Of a DNA stretch of 41,610 bases, positions 16,123 through 24,385 are shown piece after piece. Each line of letters opens with the position of its first letter. Position 1 is the first letter of the stretch. Source of the DNA: a virus; the IMG/VR virus record IMGVR_UViG_3300036820_000037, positions 1-41,610 of that record; one strand, written 5' to 3'. Below the pieces are notes generated by a model. It ran no database searches. It had not been told where the DNA came from and saw nothing but the letters and a program-made list of their open reading frames with translations. The position numbers and the translations under genes are program-made.

Positions 16123-17208
16123 ATGGCCGAGGGTACCAATCTCGCATATGACACCGCCGTACTGATTGCGGTCGTGCCGAATCTGAAGCGCGCGACCACC
16201 TTCCTGCTCGACAAATTCTTTCCCAACATCGTGACGTCGGACACCGAGTTCGTCGCGATCGATGTTGATGTCGGCAAGCGGCGTATCGCGCCCTTCGTCT
16301 CGCCGTTGGTCGAGGGGAAGCTGGTCGAGCAGCGCCGCATGCAGACCAATATCTTCAAGCCCGCCTACATCAAGGATAAGCGGGTACCCGATCTGCGCAA
16401 GCCGGTACGCCGCATGATTGGCGAACGTCTCGGCGGCGAGTTCACCGGAGCCGAACGCGAGATGGCCAATCTGGCGGCCGAGATGACGGACCAGATCGAT
16501 GTGTTGACCCGCCGGCTCGAATGGATGGCGGCGCAAGTGCTCGCCACCGGCACCGTCACCATCAAAGGTGACGGTTTCCCGACTTCGTTGGTGGATTTCG
16601 GCCGGTCTTCCTCGCTCACCGTCGCCTTGACGGGGTCCGCCGAATGGACGACGGCGAATGTCATCGGCGGGGCTGCATCGCCGACCACCAATATCGAAGC
16701 CTGGCAGCGCCAGATCCTCAAGGAAAGCGGTGCCACCGTCACCGATATCATTTTCACCACGTCGGCGTGGGAAGGCTTTATCGCCGATCCGCTGCTGAAA
16801 GGCGCCATCTATTACCCGCGCCTAGGCGACAGCGGCAACGTGATCGATCCCGGCGCCCGGATTCAGCGCGGGGCCGTCTACAAGGGGCAGTGGGGCCAAT
16901 ATTCGCTGTGGATTTACAACGAGTGGTATGTCGATAGCGGCACCGAGGGCGGCAACGTCGATCAGGAATATCCGATGCTGACCGATGGCACCGTAATCAT
17001 GAGCGGTCCGGACATGATGGGGACCCGCGGGTTCGGTCAAATCCTCGATCCGGCGTTCAGTTACGCCGCCCTGCCGTTCGCCCCGAAGACCTGGACCGAG
17101 AATGACCCGGCGCAACGGTATCTGATGATGCAGTCGGCGCCAATCACGATCCCCGGCCGCGTGAATGCCTGTCTCGCGGCCAATGTGTGCCCGGCGGTCT
17201 TCAGCTAA
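16123..17208 (+). CDS. Major capsid protein, lambda gpE family
   Basis: This 361-aa protein has the gpE pattern: TTFLLDKFFPNIVTSDTEFVA then DVDVGKRRIAPFVSP near the N terminus, and MQTNIFKPAYIKDKRV. A VLATGTVTIKGDGFP segment sits in the middle, with WTENDPAQRYLMMQSAPITIPGR-type text at the end. It folds as an HK97-type capsid subunit. Length fits the family (about 340). Its neighbours, the decoration protein upstream and the FII-like joiner downstream, reproduce the lambda head order. Confidence 0.93.
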   Translation: MAEGTNLAYDTAVLIAVVPNLKRATTFLLDKFFPNIVTSDTEFVAIDVDVGKRRIAPFVSPLVEGKLVEQRRMQTNIFKPAYIKDKRVPDLRKPVRRMIGERLGGEFTGAEREMANLAAEMTDQIDVLTRRLEWMAAQVLATGTVTIKGDGFPTSLVDFGRSSSLTVALTGSAEWTTANVIGGAASPTTNIEAWQRQILKESGATVTDIIFTTSAWEGFIADPLLKGAIYYPRLGDSGNVIDPGARIQRGAVYKGQWGQYSLWIYNEWYVDSGTEGGNVDQEYPMLTDGTVIMSGPDMMGTRGFGQILDPAFSYAALPFAPKTWTENDPAQRYLMMQSAPITIPGRVNACLAANVCPAVFS

Positions 17209-17249
17209 GGCGGCCGCCCTTCAAATCCCGAAAAACGTAGGAGGCATTA

Positions 17250-17540
17250 TTGCCCGAACTGAAAAAACTCGGACGTGCCGTTATTGCGCGCGGCCGCACC
17301 ATTGCCGTTCCGCATCCGACCAAGCGGAAAATCGTCAACCATACGCCCGAGGGCAAGCCGATCGAGCAGGCCGAGCTCATGCATTTCGGGCCGGGCCAGG
17401 AAATCGAATTGCCCGGCGATGAGATCGTGCGTCTGCGAAAGCTCGGGTATCTCACCGACCCCAGCGCATCGGAGCCGCCCGTCCCGCAAGGCGCGCGCGT
17501 CCTCAACGAGGAATCCGGCGCGAGCGTTTCCGCGCTGTAG
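17250..17540 (+). CDS. Small hypothetical head-module protein
   Basis: The 96-aa product begins at TTG 17250, which sits just after a strong AGGAGG. Residues 1-35 are basic, then LMHFGPGQEIELPGDEIVRLRKLGYL forms a small folded core, and the C-terminal tail is disordered. It lies between the capsid and FII-like genes, where lambda-like phages keep FI-type or small head-completion proteins. No family can be named with confidence. Confidence 0.6.
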   Translation: MPELKKLGRAVIARGRTIAVPHPTKRKIVNHTPEGKPIEQAELMHFGPGQEIELPGDEIVRLRKLGYLTDPSASEPPVPQGARVLNEESGASVSAL

Positions 17541-17543
17541 GCC

Positions 17544-17861
17544 ATGGCGGTCGATTGGGACCAAATGGTCCTGGCACCCAATATGGCCGTGTTCGGAGAA
17601 TGCGCGACCTATTCGCCGAAGGGCGGCTCGCCGTTCCAGGTCACGGGAATCTTCGACGAAGAATATCACGAGGTCGGCCTGCTCGAAGGTCCGGCTATCA
17701 CCAGTGCCATGCCGGTCTTGGGTATCCGCCTTGCGGAATTTCCATCACCACCGAAGCAGGGCGATCAGCTAACCGTCTGTGGAAAGACCTTCGCGGTGCG
17801 CGAGGTTCGACCCGATGGTCATGGTGGTGCCAAGCTCATGCTGAACCTCGCATCATCATGA
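17544..17861 (+). CDS. Head-tail joining protein, lambda FII-like
   Basis: This 105-aa protein starts ATG 17544, four bases after the preceding stop. Its beta-rich sequence with GDQLTVCGKTFAVREVRPDGHGGAKLML at the C terminus is characteristic of lambda gpFII / 'ATP-binding sugar transporter-like' phage proteins, which cap the portal-gpW complex and receive the tail. The final four bases overlap the next gene (ATGA at 17858). Confidence 0.78.
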   Translation: MAVDWDQMVLAPNMAVFGECATYSPKGGSPFQVTGIFDEEYHEVGLLEGPAITSAMPVLGIRLAEFPSPPKQGDQLTVCGKTFAVREVRPDGHGGAKLMLNLASS

Positions 17862-18634
17862 GCGCCATCCGTCCCTATCTCCGTGCCTTGGCGCAACAGG
17901 GCTTGCTCGCGGCCGAGACGATCGCCGGAACGAATATTTTTCTGCCGCGCACCTGGCCGACCAATTCGGCGGTGATGCCGAACATCTCGATCCAGACGCC
18001 GCGCGAGATGAAAGACGACGCGACGCGGGGGAATGGCTTCCCACATTTCGTCACTGTGACCTGGCTACAACTGCGCTGCCAGGTCATGGGGACCGATGCG
18101 GGCCAGATCGAAGACGACCTTGAAACGCTGGTCGACCAGGCTGAGCAGGCGATGATGGCGTTGATCGCGGTAGCGCCGCCGGCTTTCACCACGCCAGTGT
18201 CTACGGCCGGCACCGTCGGCAGCAATGTCCTGACATTCGCGAAGACGCCGCCGCTCCTCTGGTTTGGTCACGCGGTGGCCGATACGACCAGCACCGCGAT
18301 CCCGACAGGCACGAAGGTGAAGTGGTTCTCGCCGGGCAGCGTGTGGTTGTCGGCCAATATTGCCGCGCCAGGTGTTGCCTTGGGTGACGCGATCCAGTTC
18401 ACGCCGCAACGACCCGCACCGTTCCGGCGCATCGTGCGCGGCGACTATGAAATGAGCCTCACCTCGGAAGCCGCCAATCATCTCGGCGAAGCCGTGCTGA
18501 CCTTCGGCTTCGAGCATAGCGAGACATTCCCGCCGATCATCACCGATCGGCTTCAGGGCATGAATATCACCGCCACGGATGGACCGGGCGGCGAGACGCT
18601 CGCTACCGCGACTATCGATCTTCCCACCTCCTAA
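17858..18634 (+). CDS. Neck/tail-terminator-type protein with inserted beta domain
   Basis: The protein has 258 residues from ATG 17858 (overlap ATGA). Residues 1-105 (YLRALAQQGLLAAETI, HFVTVTWLQLRCQVMG) and 190-240 (GDYEMSLTSEAANHLGEAVL) look like a small alpha/beta neck or gpU-like terminator that joins head and contractile tail; position supports this. Residues about 113-183 are an inserted domain with NVLTFAKTPP, VADTTSTAIPTG and LGDAIQFTP. It matches the insert in the sheath protein of the same phage (VLTFSSVP, VTDTTHNTVIPTG, SGDTIVFTTP). Confidence 0.6.
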   Translation: MSAIRPYLRALAQQGLLAAETIAGTNIFLPRTWPTNSAVMPNISIQTPREMKDDATRGNGFPHFVTVTWLQLRCQVMGTDAGQIEDDLETLVDQAEQAMMALIAVAPPAFTTPVSTAGTVGSNVLTFAKTPPLLWFGHAVADTTSTAIPTGTKVKWFSPGSVWLSANIAAPGVALGDAIQFTPQRPAPFRRIVRGDYEMSLTSEAANHLGEAVLTFGFEHSETFPPIITDRLQGMNITATDGPGGETLATATIDLPTS

Positions 18635-18648
18635 CGGAGTTCCTGCTC

Positions 18649-18924
18649 ATGATCTGGGTGAAGCCCATCACGGTGGGGCCGGATAAGCTCGGCCCGATCG
18701 ATCCCGACCGCCGCGACCGGCTGAAGCCCGATGAGTGGCGCGCCGTTCCGGACAGCCCCTATTGGCGGCGCATGGCCCATTACCGCGATGTGCGTCTGCG
18801 CGAGGTCGATCCGAATCCGTCAGCGCCGGTCGAACCGGCGATCCCGACAGCGGTGGTCAAGCCGGCCGCGGCGTCCGTGACGGCACCCCCGGCGCAAGCC
18901 GACAAGCCGAAAGTGCAGGAGTAA
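18649..18924 (+). CDS. DUF2635 protein (Mu gp38-like)
   Basis: This 91-aa protein lies immediately upstream of the sheath, with GGAG before ATG 18649. The pattern WVKPITVGP, then DEWRAVPDSPYWRRMAHYRDV matches DUF2635 (K-P ... V-P-D-x-x-Y-W-x-R-R-x-x-x-x-D-V), small proteins always encoded just before the sheath in Mu-like phages. The C-terminal 35 residues are an A/P-rich tail. The function is unknown, but a role in sheath or tube assembly is likely from conserved order. Confidence 0.75.
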   Translation: MIWVKPITVGPDKLGPIDPDRRDRLKPDEWRAVPDSPYWRRMAHYRDVRLREVDPNPSAPVEPAIPTAVVKPAAASVTAPPAQADKPKVQE

Positions 18925-18927
18925 CCG

Positions 18928-20679
18928 ATGGCTGGGATTCCGATTCCGGGCGTGCCCTCGACGATCCGGGTGCCGCTCTTTTATGCCCAGTTCGATCCGA
19001 GCCAGGCGAACACCCTGCAAACCAATCGGCAGGCGCTGCTGATCGGCCAAATCACCTCGGCGGGCACGCTCAATCCGCCAGCACCGGTGACCGGAGCGGT
19101 CAGTGCGGCGACTGCGCTCAACGGCACCGTGCTGACTTTCTCGTCGGTTCCCGCGGGCGTCGTGGCCGGACAAGTCGTCACCGATACGACGCACAACACC
19201 GTGATTCCGACGGGCGCGATGGTCCTGTCGAAGACCTCGACCACCGTCACGATATCGGAAGAGGTGACCGGTGCTGGCATATCGAGCGGCGACACCATCG
19301 TCTTCACGACGCCCTTTGTCTCGGCCCCCATCCTGGCGAGTTCACAAACCCAGGTGGACGGCCTCTGCGGCGCCGGATCGGAACTGGCTTGGGCCTATTG
19401 GTTCTTCCGCCAGAACAATCAGACCACCACGCTCTACATCCTGCCCCTGCAGGACGATCCCGCCGCCGTCGCCGCCGCGGGCAACATCAATATCGCCGGC
19501 ACGCCGACCCAGAACGGAACGATCCCGCTCTATGTCGATGGGCAATCGGTCCCGGTCCTGGTCACAACGGCGATGTCCGACACCCAGATCGCGGCGGCAG
19601 TGGCGGCAGCCATCGTTGCGGCCGGTCTCACGGTGACCGCGACCGCGACGAGTGCGAATGCTGCGGTGACGGCCAACAATGCCGGCCTGTGCGGCAACGA
19701 TATCGATATCCGGCTCGCCTATTACGGTGCCGCGAACGGCGAAGTCATCCCGCCGGGTCTCACCATCACCGTCACGCCGATGTCCGGCGGTACCACCAAC
19801 CCGGCCACGGGATTGGCGGCAGCCCTGGCCCTCTTGCCGGACGTGTCCTACGATTTCGTCGACCATCCTTATAGCGATGCCGGATCGCTGAACGCGCTGC
19901 AATCCTTCCTCGGCGATGCCACGGGCCAGTGGAGCCCGATGAAGCAGCTCTATGGTGGCGGCTTCACCGCCGCGCGCGGCACATTGGGTGCGCTGCAGAC
20001 GCTCGGTCTCGCGCGGAACGACCAGCACGAAACCATCATGGGCTTCTATGACAGCCCATCGGCGCCCTATGCCTGGTCGGCGGCCCTATGCGGCATGGCG
20101 GCGGCCAGCCTCTCGGTCGATCCCGCGGTGCCGTGCCGCGAGGTCGCGCTGGTCGGCATCCTGCCGCCGCCGGTGGGTTCGCAGTTCCAGCTCTTGGACC
20201 GAAACACCCTGCTCTGGTCGGGCATCAGCACCTTCAAGGTCATCGGCGGTCAGGTCATCGTCGAGCGCGCCATCACCACCTATCAGCTCAACACCTTCGG
20301 CGCGCCCGACAATTCGATGCTGTCGGTCGAGAAGATGTTCACGCTCTATTTCAGCATCCAGACGCTGAAGGACTACGTCACCTCGAACTATGGCCGCATG
20401 AAGCTGGCGGATGACGGCACCCGTCTTCCGCCCGGCGCCAATATCGTCACCCCGACGATCGTCAAGGCCAGTCTCATCGGGTTCTATGACGACGAACTGG
20501 TCGGCAACGGCTGGGCGCAAAATACCGATGCGTTCGCGGCCGGCCTGCAGGTGGCGCGCAATCAGACCGATCCCGACCGGCTCGACGTGCTGTTCGATGT
20601 CATCGTCGAGGATCAGCTCAACATCTTCGCCGTGCTCGCTCAGTTCAGCCAATCGGCGACGCTGGGCCAAGCGGCGTAA
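18928..20679 (+). CDS. Contractile tail sheath protein, Mu gpL-like
   Basis: This 583-aa sheath subunit starts at ATG 18928 after GGAG. The N terminus MAGIPIPGVPSTIRVPLFYAQFD is the family opening. Residues about 55-130 are an insertion shared with the neck protein. Residues about 165-250 carry the common sheath beta domain (NGTIPLYVDGQSVPVLV, TDTQIAAAVAAAI). The C-terminal core has VDHPYSD, GFTAARGTLGALQTLGLARND, EKMFTLYFSIQTLKDYVTSNY and VARNQTDPDRLDVLFDVIVEDQLNIF, which form the helical sheath contacts. It powers tail contraction together with the tube that follows 20 bases later. Confidence 0.93.
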   Translation: MAGIPIPGVPSTIRVPLFYAQFDPSQANTLQTNRQALLIGQITSAGTLNPPAPVTGAVSAATALNGTVLTFSSVPAGVVAGQVVTDTTHNTVIPTGAMVLSKTSTTVTISEEVTGAGISSGDTIVFTTPFVSAPILASSQTQVDGLCGAGSELAWAYWFFRQNNQTTTLYILPLQDDPAAVAAAGNINIAGTPTQNGTIPLYVDGQSVPVLVTTAMSDTQIAAAVAAAIVAAGLTVTATATSANAAVTANNAGLCGNDIDIRLAYYGAANGEVIPPGLTITVTPMSGGTTNPATGLAAALALLPDVSYDFVDHPYSDAGSLNALQSFLGDATGQWSPMKQLYGGGFTAARGTLGALQTLGLARNDQHETIMGFYDSPSAPYAWSAALCGMAAASLSVDPAVPCREVALVGILPPPVGSQFQLLDRNTLLWSGISTFKVIGGQVIVERAITTYQLNTFGAPDNSMLSVEKMFTLYFSIQTLKDYVTSNYGRMKLADDGTRLPPGANIVTPTIVKASLIGFYDDELVGNGWAQNTDAFAAGLQVARNQTDPDRLDVLFDVIVEDQLNIFAVLAQFSQSATLGQAA

Positions 20680-20699
20680 TCGGGTAGCGGAGATCATCC

Positions 20700-21095
20700 A
20701 TGGCAACCCAACTCATCGCCAACAACGAGCCGATCGGCGGCACGGCATTCGTGACCGTCAACGGCGCCACCATCATGCTCGGCGCCAACAACGTGAAATG
20801 GTCCGTCTCGAACGTCGAGCGCGAGAGCAAGAACGGCCTCTCCGGTACGGCGGGTTATCAGACCAAGCCCCGGACCGGTTTCATCGAGTTCGATTTCTAC
20901 GACAGGGGCAGTCAGTCGGTCGACGACATGAACGGCGTCACCTCGGGAGCGGTCGTGCTGGAACTGGAGAACGGCAAGGTCATCTCCGGCTCCAGCATGT
21001 GGGCAACCACGGCGGTGGAAGTCGACCAGGCCGAAGGCACGGGCCATGCCCGCTTCGAAAGCGGCAACGTCCGCGAAGACCTCGCGACAGACTAG
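20700..21095 (+). CDS. Tail tube protein, Mu gpM-like
   Basis: This 131-aa protein contains FVTVNGATIMLGANNVKWSVSN, the TGFIEFDFYD segment, VVLELENGKVISGSSMW and the C-terminal GTGHARFESGNVRED. This is the Mu gpM/T4 gp19-like tube fold that stacks as hexameric rings inside the sheath. Length fits the family (about 120). The ATG at 20700 follows GGAGATCATCC. Confidence 0.9.
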   Translation: MATQLIANNEPIGGTAFVTVNGATIMLGANNVKWSVSNVERESKNGLSGTAGYQTKPRTGFIEFDFYDRGSQSVDDMNGVTSGAVVLELENGKVISGSSMWATTAVEVDQAEGTGHARFESGNVREDLATD

Positions 21096-21145
21096 CGGCG
21101 CGCGCCCCTAATCACCGTCATTCGCTTTGAGGAAAGAGGGAAGAA

Positions 21146-21433
21146 ATGGATATTACGGAATTGGGCGACACGCTGAAGCTGCCGCTGAAAAAGCAGATCG
21201 GGCTTGGCGATCAGAAATGGGACGAGCTGGACTTGATCGAGCCGTCGCTCGCCCAGGTGATGAAGGCCGAAGAGGCGGGGAGCGGCAACATCATGATGCT
21301 GGCGCTGCTATCCGCGGTTACCAAGGTGCCGCAGCTCGCGCTGAAGCAATTGGCCTATAGCGACTTCCGCAAGGCCGATGCTTTTTTAGCGCAATTCGCC
21401 AGCGCTGGCCGCAAGACTGGCGACAGCGAATAG
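21146..21433 (+). CDS. Tail assembly chaperone, zero-frame product (Mu gp41-like)
   Basis: This 95-aa protein lies between tube and tape measure, where tail assembly chaperones always sit. It reads LGDTLKLPLKKQIGLGDQKWDELDLIEPSLAQVMKAEEAG, the E-type chaperone pattern (K-x-P ... L-x-L-x-E-P-t ... q). A slippery heptamer T-TTT-TTA at 21382-21388 lies in the right frame near its end, so a second, longer product is expected. It has a strong GAGGAAAGAGGGAAG upstream. Confidence 0.82.
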   Translation: MDITELGDTLKLPLKKQIGLGDQKWDELDLIEPSLAQVMKAEEAGSGNIMMLALLSAVTKVPQLALKQLAYSDFRKADAFLAQFASAGRKTGDSE

Positions 21434-21573
21434 CGGACCTCGCCGACTGGCGTGGTTGGGCGCCATCCGAGATCGAGGGCATGACCATGACGAAACTGTT
21501 GTGGTGGCACGGCGAAGCGAAGCGTCGCGGGCCGCCCTTGGTCTATGCCATGCTGGTGGTGAAGAAGAAATAG
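21146..21573 (+). CDS. Tail assembly chaperone, -1 frameshift fusion product
   Basis: If ribosomes slip back one base on TTTTTTA (21382-21388), 81 zero-frame codons join a 61-codon open frame that ends with TAG at 21571-21573. The total is 142 residues. The added part begins SAIRQRWPQDW and contains IADLADWRGWAPSEIEGM and KLLWWHGEA, the W-rich, L-L-x-W-x type ending seen in the long chaperone forms of other contractile tails. The frame then stops one base before the tape-measure ATG at 21575, the usual arrangement. This two-product design is well known for lambda gpG/gpGT and Mu-like phages; here it is inferred from sequence. Confidence 0.78.
21382..21388 (+). other. Programmed -1 frameshift slippery site T TTT TTA
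   Basis: The zero frame reads GCT TTT TTA GCG, so the heptamer fits X XXY YYZ exactly. Both tRNAs can re-pair after slipping to TTT TTT. Downstream sequence is GC-rich (AGCGCTGGCC region), which may act as the stimulatory structure. Confidence 0.8.
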
Positions 21574-21574
21574 A

Positions 21575-23884
21575 ATGGCCGATTTCTCCTCCCGGTTCGC
21601 GGTCGCGATCAGCGCGAGCGATGAGACGAAGGCGGGCGCCGATAAGGCGTCGCGCACGCTCGGCGATGCGCTGGCAAAGCCCGCTGGTGCCGCAAAGCTC
21701 ACGGGCTCGAAAGCGGCCGACGCCTTCCAAACGGGCATCAATCGTCCGCTCGATCTGGCGAAACGCAAAACCGGCGAAGTCGATTTATCGATCCGGAATC
21801 TGAAGGATCGACTGGCGAGTCGCTGGCATACTGGCGGCATGGGTAAGGCTTTCGATAGTGTCGGCGCCACGCAGATGGCGACCTCCAGTTTTGCCAACGA
21901 TATCGGTAGTGCGTTTTCCCCGGCCGAGGATCTGGCGGCGTTGCTGGCTGGCGGCAGCCTATTCACCGCTGTCAGCAAATTCGACAGCAGCGCGAATGAA
22001 CTGTCGCGCACAGCGGCGCGCTTCGATATCTCGACCGATGCGTTGCAGCGATGGCGCGGTGCAGTCCGGCTCGGCGGCCTCGACGCGGGTGCCGCGACGC
22101 AATCGATCGACACGCTATCGCGGATAATGGGTGCGGCGAACCATCATCTTCCGGAAGCGAAGGAAGCAATGCAGGCTGCATCCGGAATTGAAGTTCGGAC
22201 GGGCATCAAATTAAATTTTGCCGGGGATTTTGAGCACTTTCTCCGTGACCTTAATCGGGCATTCCAGCACCTTGATGCGCCCACCCAACGCCGGGCCGCT
22301 CAAGCGTTTGGTGTGACGGCGATGCTGGATGAGCTGAAAAAGTCGCCAGCACAACTCGAAAAGGATTTAGCGGACGCGGCGAAGCACCGGAACCTGACGC
22401 CCGAGCAGATCAAGTCTGGGGACGAAGGCAATCGCTCCATTGTCGCAGCGACAGACTCCACCATCGGGTTTGCCCAGGCGGTGGCGGCCAATCTTTCGCC
22501 AGCTTTCACGCCGATTTTCAATGGCTATTCGCATTGGCTCGACGAGCTGAAACAATCGCCGCGCGTGCTCGACGCCGTCGGCGCTGGGGCGGTCCTGCTA
22601 TCGACGGTGCTGACAGGAAAGCTCTTCAAGAGCGTGTCCAGCCTGACGAGCGCGGTCAGCAATTTCAGTTCGACGTGGAAAGACAGTCCTCTTGGAAAAG
22701 GTGCGGCACCAGGCGGTGGTATGGTCCCAGGCGGTGCGCCAGAAGCCGCGCCGACACCAAAGGGAGCGCCCGGCGCGAAGGCGAATTTCAAGCCGCTATC
22801 CGATATGTCCCCGCGCACCGATTGGGGACTTGGACTTGGACTGGCTTACGGCAAAAGCCTGCAAGATCGGCAGCAATGGGACCGCGACTTCGGGGCGGCG
22901 AAGAAGAAGTACGCCGACGATGTCAAAGCGCTTCACGCGTGGATCGTGCAATATAATCACGATCATCCTTTTGTGGCACCGTATGGGCCGGGCACGGCCG
23001 ACGCCTTGGCGCCGCTGACTAAAGAGTCTGGCGCGAGCCATCGCTTTGAGCCGATGACACCGAAAACGATGGCGCCGCGTAGTGATGTCGCCCCATCCAG
23101 CGTGAGGAAGCTGGCGCAATCCAGTGCGCTGGCCTTCGCGCCGAGCAATGCCTACGCGCCGCTCGCTGATTTGGTCGGCCGCGGTGAAGGCGGATATAAT
23201 TCGGTCAATCGCGGCGCCCCCGGCGATTACAAATCCGGCACGGAAAACCTCGCCACCATGACGGTCGACCAGGTCATGGCGGCGCAGCGGGCCGGCAAAT
23301 TCAACGCGGCGGGAAAATATCAGATAACCAAAAACACGCTGCCCGGGGCTGTTGAGGATCTCCAACTCACCGGTCGGGAAAAATTCGATAAAGCGCTACA
23401 GGATCGCATCTTCGCGCAATACCTGATCGGTGATAAGCGGCCGCAAATCCGCGACTATCTCGCTGGCCGCAGCGACGATCTTCACGGCGCCGCGCTTGCC
23501 GCGTCGGAAGAATGGGCGAGCATCGCCGATCCCGACACCGGCCGGACGCGCTATCCCGGTCACAACCGCGCCTCGATCTCGCCGGCCGAAATCGAGGATG
23601 CACTGGAATCTGCCCGCACGCAGCGGCAGGTGCGCCAGGGTGGTGTTGACCGTCTCCGCGCTCCGCTCGACACTGAGGACGCGCAGCAACCGCGCCGCCA
23701 TCCGACCGTCGAACCCGCCGAGTTGCCGCCTGACCTCGCGGCTTATCAGCCAGGTCAGGGCGATAGTTCGCATGAGGTGATGGTGCGGTTTGTCGACGCG
23801 CCGCGCGGGATGCGCGCTGATCTATCTCGGGCAAAAGGGCCGGCCAAGATCGGGGTGCGCATCGAACATTCGATGCCGGTATAA
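21575..23884 (+). CDS. Tape-measure protein with C-terminal muramidase-like domain, prophage B
   Basis: This 769-aa protein sits after the chaperone and before gpN, the canonical position. Residues 1-130 match the prophage A tape measure (MADFSSRFAVAIS, SRWHTGGMGKAFDS). The middle has a hydrophobic stretch around residue 330 (VGAGAVLLSTVLTG). Residues about 530-655 form a cell-wall hydrolase-like domain: LVGRGEGGYNSVNRG, then NLATMTVDQVMAAQRAG and NAAGKYQITKNTLPG, as in phage muramidase/glycosidase proteins, with E in RGEGGY the likely catalytic acid. This domain is not the one found in the A protein. A short conserved tail ends ADLSRAKGPAKIGVRIEH. It should set tail length and open a path through peptidoglycan during DNA entry. 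Confidence 0.85.
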   Translation: MADFSSRFAVAISASDETKAGADKASRTLGDALAKPAGAAKLTGSKAADAFQTGINRPLDLAKRKTGEVDLSIRNLKDRLASRWHTGGMGKAFDSVGATQMATSSFANDIGSAFSPAEDLAALLAGGSLFTAVSKFDSSANELSRTAARFDISTDALQRWRGAVRLGGLDAGAATQSIDTLSRIMGAANHHLPEAKEAMQAASGIEVRTGIKLNFAGDFEHFLRDLNRAFQHLDAPTQRRAAQAFGVTAMLDELKKSPAQLEKDLADAAKHRNLTPEQIKSGDEGNRSIVAATDSTIGFAQAVAANLSPAFTPIFNGYSHWLDELKQSPRVLDAVGAGAVLLSTVLTGKLFKSVSSLTSAVSNFSSTWKDSPLGKGAAPGGGMVPGGAPEAAPTPKGAPGAKANFKPLSDMSPRTDWGLGLGLAYGKSLQDRQQWDRDFGAAKKKYADDVKALHAWIVQYNHDHPFVAPYGPGTADALAPLTKESGASHRFEPMTPKTMAPRSDVAPSSVRKLAQSSALAFAPSNAYAPLADLVGRGEGGYNSVNRGAPGDYKSGTENLATMTVDQVMAAQRAGKFNAAGKYQITKNTLPGAVEDLQLTGREKFDKALQDRIFAQYLIGDKRPQIRDYLAGRSDDLHGAALAASEEWASIADPDTGRTRYPGHNRASISPAEIEDALESARTQRQVRQGGVDRLRAPLDTEDAQQPRRHPTVEPAELPPDLAAYQPGQGDSSHEVMVRFVDAPRGMRADLSRAKGPAKIGVRIEHSMPV

Positions 23885-23893
23885 AAAAGGGCC

Positions 23894-24385
23894 ATGGTCG
23901 ATTTCCCCTTTGCCACGGTGGCGGCGTCGTTCCGCAATGTCACGTTCCAGATCGAGAACGAGCGGATGCAGGGCGGCCGAAGGGGACCTGATCATCAGTA
24001 TCCATTTCGCGACGTGCCCTTTGCCGAAGACACCGGACGCAAGCAGCGCCGGCTACCGCTGATCGGATTTCTGATCGGCGATGATGTCGGCCCGCAGGCT
24101 GCCGCCCTGGTAGCTGCTTGCGAGAAGCAGGGTCCGGGGCCGTTGGTGCATCCCTGGCTCGGCACGTTGCAGGTCGTGTGTCGAAATTTCGAGACGGAAG
24201 ATGTGTGGGATCGTCAGCGGGTCATCACGTTCCGCATGGAATTTGCCGAAGCGGGGCAGGTGCAATATCCCTCCACCGCTGCTGACACCCAGGCAGCAAC
24301 GAATGCCGCCGCCGACAACGCAGAGGCGGGGATCACCAGCGATTATGTCGATGACACGGCGAGCGTGATGGCGAGCCTCGGATGA
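23894..24385 (+). CDS. DNA-circularisation N-terminal-domain protein (Mu gpN-like), prophage B
   Basis: This 163-aa protein starts at ATG 23894 nine bases after the tape measure. It has the DNA_circ_N pattern: FRNVTFQIENERMQGGRR, HQYPFRDVPFAEDTGRKQR then LPLIGFLIGDD and HPWLGTLQV. The end is nearly identical to the partial copy at the window start. In Mu, gpN is one protein of about 500 residues; here the N-terminal domain is its own gene and overlaps the next by ATGA. These proteins are structural baseplate components in spite of the historical name. Confidence 0.85.
   Translation: MVDFPFATVAASFRNVTFQIENERMQGGRRGPDHQYPFRDVPFAEDTGRKQRRLPLIGFLIGDDVGPQAAALVAACEKQGPGPLVHPWLGTLQVVCRNFETEDVWDRQRVITFRMEFAEAGQVQYPSTAADTQAATNAAADNAEAGITSDYVDDTASVMASLG

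Noticed and set aside
17555-17857. Long N-terminal extension of the neck-protein frame
   Set aside because: It lies entirely over the FII-like gene; the coupled ATG at 17858 gives the protein-like sequence.
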